From Antedon mediterranea (Eukaryota; Echinodermata; Crinoidea; Comatulida; Antedonidae), in NCBI RefSeq assembly GCF_964355755.1, contig NC_092672.1, forward strand, positions 27,960,501 through 28,024,500: a stretch of 64,000 nucleotides of DNA, in the 5' to 3' direction. Position 1 is the stretch's first letter. Every line of letters starts with the position of its first letter. A program made the position numbers and the translations under genes. Below are positions 23,201 through 35,200 of this stretch, piece after piece. The notes beneath the pieces are model-generated. The model was not told where the DNA came from and made no database searches. It worked only from the letters and a program-made list of their open reading frames with translations.

Positions 23201-26200
23201 AAACCTAAAAACATGCAATGTCAAACGCTGTGTTTTCTGGGAACAAAATGGTACAGATTCACTGACAAAATTATAATGTTTATTTGTTTTACTGATTACC
23301 TAATAATCATTATGTGATAAATGTACTACTGTCATCTTTATTAAATGTACTACTGTGTTATCGTTAGGTAAATTATATTTTTTATTTGTAACTGGAATAA
23401 AAACTTTCTTTATATACTTTCTGTATCTATAAATCTGTAAAAATTATATAGAAATAAAGAGCCATAATATACTGCATTAACTTGAAAACTGAAATTAATT
23501 CTACAGCATGCAGGGCGTAGTTGTTTTCCCTTTGTTGCTGACACAACAAGAAAAACAAAAGAACAAAAGGAGCAGTATTTTAACACATTAACACACTCAA
23601 TTAATAAATGGGACACCCCTATTTTCCCATCTTTTTATAATGGTATAGTCCATACAAGTCGAGGTGGCCGAAAACGGCACCTGATCCAAACATCGCACAG
23701 CCTGTATATACTGTACTTTTTTAGTTAGGCCTCACATCTTGCTAGGCCTGCTAGCCTGGCCAGGCCTAGCTAGTGACCACCTGCATGCTGTAGAGTAAAG
23801 TAGGCAAACACGGTAGCCTTACAGTAGCTACGATCTCTACGTATTTGGGGTCAATTTAAGGTCAACCTTGATTTTACGAATCCCATGTTTTACGTACGCC
23901 TTTCGGTCCCGTACCGTACGTAAAATGAAGGTTCCACTGTATATATTTACTAGAAGAAATAACCACTTACTTGAGGTAATCCCAGATGTTGGAGGTGTTC
24001 CACTACCAACATCTAAAATAAAAAATGTATTGTAATTGTTAAAGGTAAAGAGAACTAACATTAAAAAATGGTGGTAAACTTATTTGAAATGACCTATGTA
24101 TTCTTATTTTATTTTGGACACAATGTGGTACTGAAGACAAATATAGATTATGCAGTATGTTACTACTTCTTATGACCATTTACACATACAGATACAAATT
24201 CTACATCCAATGAATAAAGATTGTTTATTCGGATTCTCGGATAATGGGATCTCGAATAACATATCTCTAACGTATCTAAATATTTAAAAAAATATATATA
24301 TATATATATAAAGTAGAAATAAATATGACCAAAAAATAAAAATTTAAATAACTTAAACAAAGTTAGTAGAATGAAGAATAAACATAATGTAGGTATACTT
24401 TCTGATTGGCTATTGCATTAACAATGTTGTCATCATTTGAAATGGTGAACACATAATTGGAACAGAGCCTCTATCATAGAAAAACATCGGAGATAGAAGA
24501 TTTTGAAAAAAAAAAGTGAGACGGGTAAATTGTCTATCCTTCAGGATTTACCATATAGGGTCAAATAAAGGTCACACTAGGTTTATGGTGTGATGAAACT
24601 TTAAGCCTAGTCATTGCATTCTTACATATTGTAAATAACTGACCATTTCATATGATCATATTCAAGAAAGATTAAATCAGAATCTTTAAGGTTATGTCCA
24701 CGTGTAAGTTATAGCCTTTTCACATCTGCATAAATTGTCACAACTTGTAACATAGTTTGATCTTTCAATATATTACACGTTTACATACACGCATACGTGA
24801 ACCTTGAGAAATTCGGAGATAAAGTATAGTTGGGCGCTATTTGATTATATGATTGATTAGTTTTAATACCAGGGAATATTTGTGTTTCTTTCCTAATACA
24901 TCACAGAAGACTCCTGGGGAGATTTTTACAAAATTGTTTCACACTATGCAAACCTGGTTACAAGTTGTTACTTTTTGCAGTTAGTGGGTTAGTTTAGGGA
25001 TATTTTACTTAAAAATCCTGCAAAATAACCTGCAAATTTTGCATATAGGTTGTTTGCCCTATACTATTTCAATTCAATAAGTGTGAAAATGGTATTTAAA
25101 AATCTTACCTTGAACAACCTCAAAATGGAATGCCTTAGGATCGACGTTAAAAGTCCCGATTTGACCCGTCTCAACAGCAGATTGTGCAAGATATTGTATT
25201 CTATCATCATAATAATAATCAATACTGCCTAGATCAAAGAGTACTTCTACACCTCCATTCAATTCACTGAAAATACAATTACATGTCTCTTTATTCACTC
25301 AAGCGGCATCAATAAAGCTCTTTCTACACTATCAAACTAGTTTAACAAAAAAGTGTGATGTTCCCAAATATGATAGTAATACAGTATACCCAAATATGAT
25401 AGTAATATGACATCATCATGTCCATATTTGGGCACATCACATTTTGTTGTCACATAAAGTTTGATAGTCTAAACATAGCTTCAAATGACAATAAACATCC
25501 TGTAGTATCACATCTTCAAATTCAAATTTTCATCCCATATGGGATAGGGGCTAGGGTAAGTTAACCTTTAGAAGTTAGATGCTATGGTACAGTATGTCCT
25601 TACCAGACACTATACATTAGGAAGTTTATTGTCGCTAGACATGATACCGTACAAGAATCGCCTGCTTTTATTGTCAAACATTATTTAGTCCATATTCAAA
25701 TTTATGTTTTGATAAAAGAAAATTAAAAACTTTTGCTTGTATATACATTTGGCTCAGTAATTATATTTAATTAGCAATGAAAAAAATATTCTGCTTTTGT
25801 GGGTATGGTACCTTTACAGGTCCTTGGTGACCTTGTGACTAACATATATTTGGGTATTCAAAGATTTATTTATTTTTTTATTTATTTTATTATCTATTAT
25901 TTATTTATACTAGGTGACCTCTTCAGTCAAAGGCTGGTCTCCCAGAGGGCTCAGTTATGATCAGTAGCTGTGGCTGTGAGTGACAGTGGCTGTGTGTTCT
26001 AGTACACCAGGGTAACCGGTGTACATTGGAGAAGATTCCATGGAGCGAGTGAGCGTCAAACCCTTCCCCATGTTATGGCTACGTAATTGTGGTTCCACCA
26101 TACAAAGACAAAACATTTTTGCAACCATTCTGGTGTAAGAACAAGTCTTCAATGGGACACAAACCCACAACCTCCAGATCACTCTGTAAAGGCCTAATAC

Positions 26201-29200
26201 TATGAGGGAGTACCTGTAGTCCTAATACTATAGGACCTCACTTACCTAAATTGAAGAATGGTAGCAAATTGCTCACCAGGTGTGCTTAGGTAAAGCTCAT
26301 CAATCTGTGAATTAAAAAAAAACAAATATTTAAATAACATTTTTTTGTGTCAAAATACACAAACAATTTTCAAAGATCCGAAGTTAAGGTAAAAATTACA
26401 GGGTACTATAATAATAGAGGTGCTATATAAGCTAATAAATTATACAAAAATGTTGAGCAGACCTCTCAACTCTGTCATTTCACCTCGTGGATGGACACTG
26501 CCCGGTTTTGAAGCACTGTTACATACATGGGTTGCAAAAGTTGATAGACTGCTGTTAATTTCGCGAAAAAAAAAAGGCCTAAGAAATGCTTTTGGTAAAT
26601 ACTGGGCGTCGTTGTAAGCAGTGAAAACATTGTTGTTAATTGTGAAATAAGTTTTGTTTTAAATATACAGTAATCTTGGATTTCAATCTCTAGACTAGTA
26701 GCCCTGCTAGCTAGGCATGAATCATCCAGATTTTCAGGGGAAAACGACCAATTTCTGGGAGTGGAAATCTACCCAAGGACCTTTGCAATTTCTAGTTCTA
26801 AATATCCAGATTAAATGAGAAATTTCCAAGATCATGTCACCATATCTGCCAATGTTCTGCAAGCATATAGATAAATTTTATTTGTTACAGACTGTTTAGT
26901 TATCCTGGATATTTATGATGTAAATTAACCATATTTTTAAAATTTTCCTCAAATGGTCGAGGATTAAAAATTTTATGTGATATGTCTATTATTCTTTTCA
27001 TTATATATTTGTGTAGCTTTGTATTTTTGTACGATTGTAGCCAATTTGTATGGATATGACCTTACGTGAAAAACATTACAATTTAGACTACAGTATTTAT
27101 TCGAATAAACGTGGCCTAAACTAAATAAACTTTCTAGGCCTACAGTTATTAGCAACTCTCTATAAAGGAGGGTGGGAAGACAACTATTGCATTAGAAATA
27201 CTTACAGCTATTTGTAGAGGGCTAGCGACAGCCGTGTATGCTGCACTAGTATGGTTTTCCAACTCTGATGTGTAGACTATGTTGAGAGCAAAAATTGTAA
27301 TTCTATAATAACGCACTGAAAATAAACAAATTTAATATTTTATTATTTAAATATTAAATAAATTATAAAGCCCTCATATTTATCAGTAACAGCTGGATGT
27401 GTTCCTGGATAATCTGTTCATTAACCATTGCTTATCAATATCAAAAAGGTCCATACATAGTTTCAAAGAATATTAATTAAATTATCAAAATTAATTGCTC
27501 ATTTGCTGGGTTGCTCATTTTTTCCTAGATCAATAAAATCATTGAGCTATATATCCATGATAAAATCATCATTATTAAGAACAGGAAGTATAGAAAGTAG
27601 CAAATGTAACCTCATTCTATTGCAGAAATTGATAAACAAAAATTGTCACACATTGTCATACACATCCCACACTCGTAACAATGGTACAATCCATAATGGG
27701 TGGGTATTGTCCTGGTGGTACGGTTATTGTTTCAATTTCACCCCTGTTGCAAGCCTGCAAGATACCCCAGTAATTGGCTCCACCATGGTTTAGCAAAGCT
27801 CGACAATTAGTTGTATTATAATGACACTCATACACAATTATAATAATAGGACTTGGTATACAAATATTGACATGTGGTTAAAAAGTCAATATTTACTTTA
27901 TAGCACATTCTAAGAAAGATCATACATTAGTGTTTTTTCACATTATAACTGGACGTTGAACTTACTAAATTCAACATTAGTATAGTATAAAATGGATATA
28001 CTAGTCACTTTCAAACAAGTGGTGGTCCATGAAGCGGATCGTAATGAAAAAGATCACAAAGACATGAGCCCTCTAAACAATTATCTCTACAATTTACTCA
28101 ATTTCAATAAATTAGTAAATCATTTTTTTCTGAAAACTGGGATCTGTGGGCCCTTGACATTTTCTATGTAGTTGCTATAAGTAAATTAGTCAGTGTCTTC
28201 AAAGAGGATAGTTGTTCTAAAAAATAGTTATCTTTTAAAGGGATAGTTGTAGACATAAGGTATAGTTTTCCTATAGTGGTCCTAAAGGGTGTTTTGCCTA
28301 GGAAATCGGACAAAAAATCCACCACTGTAATAAAAAGCCAACTTCAATGGACTATACCAGGACTATACCATTGTAAAGTATTATAAAGTAAATAATAGGA
28401 TACTGTAGTTGTCACTATGGAGTAATATTTCAGATGGTCCGGGGGGTTGTTGGATAAATGGGAAAATTGCCCTAATAGGGTAGTCGTCCTGATACAGGCT
28501 AGTCTCATATTTACATGGATTATAATTTGTTTCTAAAAAATGTTGATATAGAAATTTGTCTTTTGCACATACTCTACTTTACTAAGAAAACTACCTGGTG
28601 ATTCACCACTTGGGGTGCCATCGCCACTCCCAGACACCACTAAATCTTCATCATCCGTATTCGTTGGAGTTTGAGGCTGTGAAAAATGAGTTTCATCAGT
28701 GGCATGGACAACAAACCGTGGTGTTGTCGGGATGTACGTCACTTCACCACTACCGGGTTCATCTTGGAAGAGAACGTCCTCGAGTTTTGGCGATGTTGTT
28801 GAATCATTGACCTTTTTGTCTTCCTCGAAATATAATGATTTATCTTCAACATGTTTTGGCTCTGTGCTTACCGGAAGGAACACATCTTGATCCTAAAACA
28901 AAAGAAAACAGTCAAAATGAAATTACAACAGTTGAAAAGTTCACATAATTTTTATTGTTTGGTTTAAAGCATTATCTTTTTATGACAGATTTATAAAATA
29001 AAAAATGTTGCCTATTGGAGTTGTAAATCAACTCGCAATTCAGTTGTAGGGCCTGTTCAAACCTTATTAGTTAATATATTAGTGTGAGGTGTGTAGGTTT
29101 AAACACGGATTCGTTGAAGCCACCCCAATATTATGCAGCGCTTCACTATATACAAAAGTCATGCATCAACAATTTTGACTTCCAACCAATCAAATTAATC

Positions 29201-32200
29201 TTGCATACATTTACCGGATGCTTCCCTGATCCGTGAAACTGTATAAAGCATTAGTTAATTAAGTTATTTTTGGATCAACTACTCTTTCAAATAAATAAAA
29301 TATCATTTTAGTTTTATAAGCAAGTAACTCGCCAATTACATAATGGATAAACAAGTTTATAATTTATCGTGCTTATAAACTAAGTCTCATTTGACTGAGG
29401 CTTAGGCCCTGTTTCTGCTGCCAACTAAATACCGTATATTATACGGTATTTTTTTAATACCGTATATATACGGTATATTTTTGGCAGCAGAAACTGCGCT
29501 CATAAAAAAAATACCGTATTTTGTATACCGTATTTTCCCCACAAAATTTGTGGATAAAATACGGTATTTACAAATTTATACCGTATTTTTTGTACCCGTT
29601 TCTGCTGCCTATAAAAAATACCGTATTTTTTTTTTACATGACAAAAGGTCAACATTCGTGTTTTTATTTTCTGTCGCTGTACACACGTGTATAGATATAT
29701 TCGGCGAAAATGTGGAGCGAAGACGTCACAGTTTTACTAAATAAATGTGTGTGGGGAAGCTAAAATGTCTGGCCAACTAAAAGGTAATAAAAGGGACAAC
29801 CACATTTATAAAGACATTTCTAAAAAAATAAAGCAGTAGTATGGAATAGACTTGTCTCCAAAGCAAGTAAACTCAAAGCTGAAAAGCCTGCGAAAGCAGT
29901 ACAACATTGCAAAATACAATAACTCGGGGAGGGAATTAATTAATTGTCCCCATTAGGATGTTTTCTGTACTCTCACAACATCTCTATCACAAGGGCTAGG
30001 CTGTTGAAAGTGAGACGTAAAACTTCCTTTATTGCGACTTTTAATTATCGATCAAATAAATGAATGGCAATTTGGGTAAAAAAAGATGAAATTTAACACG
30101 ACCACCCAAGAAGTATTGTTAGCAGAAACGGGGTACTAAAAAATACGGTATAAAAAATACCGTATTTTATACCGTATTTTTATACCGTATTTTGAGCAGT
30201 TGCAGCAGAAACAGGCCCTTAGGGAGTTGAGTTGAAAGAGTCATGAGTTACAACCCTGGCACAAGGTCAGGATTGAACCCCGGACCTTGGGATTGGAAGG
30301 CAAGCTACAGCTCCACTACAATTTATATCAAGTTCAAGTTCAAGTTTAAATTTATTCACATAATGCAAACATATACAAAATATAAAAGATACAAGTGGTT
30401 GGAAATTAAGTAAATAATAGTTGCATTATGCCTGGAGAATACCATTTCAACCTCAAGGGGCTTTAAGCCTGGATCCAGAATAAAAAGGTTAAAAATAATA
30501 ATAATAATAAGCATAAGGTGAAGGTTAGCTACTGACAGACAAGAAATATTTACTTGATACCAAAGGATTTACTATTTAGATTTTTTTGTTGTCGCAGAGG
30601 CTTCATGAGAATAAGGCTGTGTCTTGTGAGAAGCCTGTGAGTGAAATACTGAATTAAAAAAAAAGTAGAGCTTATTTCATATCAATTATTCAATGTATGC
30701 ATGTGCACACAACACTAGTTCATTATACGATATAATAGTCGTTTGTATTTAAAAATTGATATCTGATACCGTTTATGAACAATATAAGTGTTTGAGTTAA
30801 GTTAAAACCACAACAGTACTTACACAATGAACCATGAAGAAAGTTAATCGAATTATTTACACCACAGTAAGCAAAGTTGAAAACTTTGAAAATGTTGCTG
30901 GTAATAATAGGTGGCAAATTGAGGAAATAATAGGCAATTACTCATTGTGAAAATTACAAAAATAACAAATGAGTCTAGCTGTAAAAGAAAAACAATCTGA
31001 CAATGTTTTTGTATTACGCTAAAAAACTGTTTAACATAATTTTATTTTTTTGTACTGGTTCTCATATTAAGGGATTGCATCGTAGCCAATGGGGTTTGTA
31101 GGATTCCAACGAACCTCCTTTTTCTAATCATTTTTTAAACTGTAGACAAGTAGTGATTAATATGATAGGCCTAGCTTATAATGTTTTAATATCATCTATA
31201 GCAGTAGTTACGTTTTCTGAGCTAGCAACTTTAAACTGGAAGTCCAATGTGTGCACATGACTTGTGTGACAAAGAACTTAGTGTATCTTTCGGAAAGTAA
31301 GGGTTACCCCGGTGTACTAGTCCATCTGTATGAAACATTTGTTTAGATTTACATGCACTAAACAATAAGTCCTATTCTTGTATATGTATGAAGGCCCTTT
31401 CACACAGAGCTGTAAGACGGTAATATTGCGGTAATTCGCGAACGCCGGCTTATGTGTGAAAGGGTAAAAACTCCTTAATGCCGGCTTCGTTAGATCGCCT
31501 CTGGACCTAGTAAAATTGCGGTAATATTACCGTCACGGTCGTAAGCCTGATCTGTGTGAAAGAGTCCTTTTCACTGTGGCCTTTCACACAGAAAACGGTA
31601 AAATTACCGTAATAGACCGGCAATAACGCCGGCTTGCTTACAGCAATATTGCCGAAGTTCTGTGTGAAAAGGCCTTTAGACACTTATGAGTTTTTTTTTC
31701 CACATCCAAAGATCAAAATGGAATGCCCATAGGCCTATTTTGTTATTGTATTTTGTGTATTTTTTTTTAGGATTTTGTGAGTAGGCCCAGGGAGATTATT
31801 TTACATCTCCCTGGTAAGGCCTATAGTTGATTTGAAATTACATCAGATTAAAACATTCTACTCATTTCAATGTGTTTATAATGTTTTACTTTTACAATAA
31901 TATGGAAAAATTATGAATGAAATTCCATTCATACTCCTAAATTCTTGGCAGCAGCCAATGGATTTATTTTAATATGTAAAGATATAGCAGTAAAGCCTAT
32001 TGTAGTACCAGTAGGCTTACTAATGCTAGAGTGAACACATGGTAATTTAAGAATGTACTTAATAATAGATTTAAAGTGCTCAATATCAGCATTTAGCAAC
32101 TGTTCACAGCAATTATATCAATGAACTTAAAACAGGTGACGGTCATAAACTAAAGTTTTACTATTATTCTTCAAACTTTACATTAATATATCTATCAAAA

Positions 32201-35200
32201 AACTGCTAATATTACAGACAATCTGTACACACAAATATAAATCAGCTTAAATGTTATTATTATATGGTGTTGCTGGATCAAAAGGTGGGAGGAAGCAGTG
32301 GTGGCACCCTGACCTGCAGTCCCCCCCCCCCCCCCGCCCAAAAAAAATCCTCTTTTTTGGGTGGTGAGGGGTGCAGCTGTCCCCACCAGGGCGCCCTGTC
32401 TCCCTGCTGTCGCCATCACTGAGAGGGAGAAGAGTATAATATGTTACTAACGACAGGTGATGGTCATATATAATAGTAAACCGATTCTGAATCACAATAA
32501 TTTTAATTTAGTCTTTCTTGAATACTGTACAGTATGTGTGCTTTCTGATCAATTAAGAATTCAAAAACACTGCAAAACAAACTAAAATCGGATTTGCATT
32601 GATTAAAATGCCACTGGGCACCCAAGTCAAGGTTTGAGATCAAGGAACCAACCCTGAACATGGTAGCTAGTGATTCATTCATTATTTATTCTTCCCTTGA
32701 GCTAATTGCAATGTTTAAACAGTAACTGACGCAAACCATGAAGCATTTTTTTCCTGCATCCCCAATACATACATTTTGAAAATTACAATGTAAAAGATTT
32801 ACTTTAAATACACATTTTAAAATGTATATTCCCATATTTCACCATGGTTAGTAATTAAGATAGTAAATAGAAAATTAGTATTAAAGTCCCTCACCAAACT
32901 ACAATATCAAATCTCAGACATGAAACTAACAGTAAATTTGACTTGGCCTTAAATGTAATTTATACGCTGCCGGCTGGCAGGTAGACCCATACGCTGGATG
33001 GGTTATTTAAGGGGTAAGAACTCACCATACAGGCTTGGAATAAATGTTTAATGTATTTTCCTTTAATATCCAAAAACCATTGATGGGAGCTAATCAATTC
33101 AATTCAATTCAATTTCTTTATTGCTGCAAATGCCATCAAGGGCTAATATCTGCTTAAACATACTACATCATACAAACATATACATCTTTACATTTAAAAT
33201 TGTTGTAATCATTACTATAGTTAATATTGTCATTATTATAATTTTTATTTATTATAATTGTTGTAGTTTTATTGTGTAAGAAATTATAGGTCACACCTTA
33301 AGGGCAGTTTTTATGTCAAGTACAGAAGAGGAAGACACGAAAAGATTGGGGGAGTGAGAGTGAGTGAGGTAGAGTAGAATGAAGAAAACGAGTAGTTTGT
33401 CCTTTAAAGGGAAGATGAGAAGAGTGTCGATTATGGCGAAGGGCCATTGACATAGTACGAACAGGAGGAAGAAATGGACGAAGAGGGTGTTCAGAGGGTG
33501 CCTGCACGATGGCACAAAGAAATTTAATTAAAAAATATTGTTGCCTTAAAGAGAAGGGAATCATTTTAAAAAATGGCGGGATAGGTAGAATAAATAGCAT
33601 CATCAGAAAGGAGTTTAGCGACATAGAGTTCGAGGCGTTTAATTCAGGCGATTTCACATTGGGGAGGAGACCATACAGTAGGTAGAGCAAGAGCACATAT
33701 AATCAGAACACATGTTTTGATTATAGGCCTATGATCACCCTTGCATTGTTTAAGTTCCATCCACATATTAATGTTACTTTGTTTCATAGATTATATCTGA
33801 AACGTCACTACACAATCTAAAATGACTGGTGAAACAATGCAAATTTGGCCTCCGAATCCCAGGTAAAATTGGGACATACTTTAAAAATGTTTTATAGAAC
33901 GATTTAAACCTAAGTTTTCAGTGACTCATAACAAGTATTGTATAAACGTATCTTACTATAGGCTATAGAAATAAAAATCCCATAAAAAATAGTTAAACAA
34001 CTTTTAAACTACGGGAAGTTCGGAACATAATGGGTATAACAGCCTAGGTACTTGGTCTCCTAATTCAAAGCTGAATTTTTTTGTTGTTTATCTTATTTTT
34101 CTAACACCTTGTCAGACTATTATTTATCTACAGTTCACATAATTAAGGGAAACACTCAGACATGATTAGTACTTCCCATTGATACAATATAAAGGTAGCA
34201 ATGAGTTATTGGCGTGCAACAGACCAGAACAAATAAACGAACAGAGGGAGTGGCGACCAATTGGTGCAATAGCAAAACAATTAGGGCTCCGTTTATTGTT
34301 TGTTAAAAGTGTTTCACCGACTGATATTTGGTGAACTATTTAAAAGGGTGAGATATCCTACCTAAAGGAAACAATTAAGGTTACAAATAATGTAATGTAA
34401 AATGCCTGTTTACAAAATAAAGTTCCTCAGGAACATTATCAACTATAACCTATCACATTAGTATGCTTAGAATCACTAATATCACACATTTCGTATACTA
34501 AATAGGTTAACTATTCTTCCCTACTGGGTCATATGTAGAGGCGAGAAAGTGAATAAAAATCACCGATTGTATATCTCAAATGTTTGTAGCTTAGGTGGAC
34601 TTCCATAAATAGTGGAGGAGGGGGATCACAATTTTCACAAATTTTGTATACTGAATAGGTTTACCATCCTTGCCTCCTGGGTCGTGACTAGGGAGGGGAG
34701 AAAGGGACTACAATGCTCTTACTATATCTCAAATGTACGTAGCTTAGGTGAACTTTCAGAAGTAGTGGAGGAGGAGAACCATGGACACCTACTGTAGCAT
34801 ATGAGCCTGATGAAATGTTGCTTGCCTCGCTTATATAGACGCTGTACTAGTGGAGCCTGGGGATCCAAAAAATCAAAAATCAGGATGACACTTTCCTGTG
34901 AAACAAATGAACCGAAATATATGGTTTAGCTCCATGTCAAACCCCTGAGGGGACACCTATGTTAAGGGTCCTGGGTCCTAATGGTATCCCCTTAATAGAA
35001 GCTTTGACTGTAATTAATTTCATATTTTAGAGGTAACATCTCACATGGCCTTAATTCCTCTGAACTTCGGCTGGTACTGCATAATTGAATTGTATGGTTT
35101 TGTTAGAGTGTCTTCATTGAGCCAGAGGATGTGGCCAAACAGTCGCCATCTAGCTTCCATGATTGTAAAAGAAATCAGTCACTATCAGACTTACTACTAT

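Larger units (their letters stand above)
20771..23939. mobile_element. Large TA-flanked element with CAGTRGAACCTT ends (pogo-like)
   Basis: Left CAGTAGAACCTTTGTTTTAC and right complement CAGTGGAACCTTCATTTTAC, both next to TA. Both ends also carry TTTTACGTACGCC words. Further in, 21005-21080 and 23617-23695 are inverted copies sharing GGTGCCGTTTTCGGCCACCT. The middle holds two LINE 3' fragments. No transposase frame is visible, so it is a nested non-autonomous element. Confidence 0.62.
20330..23970 (-). other. Intron 6
   Basis: Mostly occupied by the ~3.2 kb element at 20771-23939 and the LINE fragments inside it. An (AG)n run and a possible SINE piece lie at about 20540-20690. Confidence 0.6.
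25267..26245 (-). other. Intron 4
   Basis: Contains a complete MITE (25315-25481) and a minus-strand SINE fragment (25915-26110). Confidence 0.6.

Noticed and set aside
33291-33696. Overlapping minus-strand frames of 74 and 126 codons
   Set aside because: Low-complexity Leu/Pro/Ser composition, no domain recognised, next to a LINE tail; probably repeat debris.
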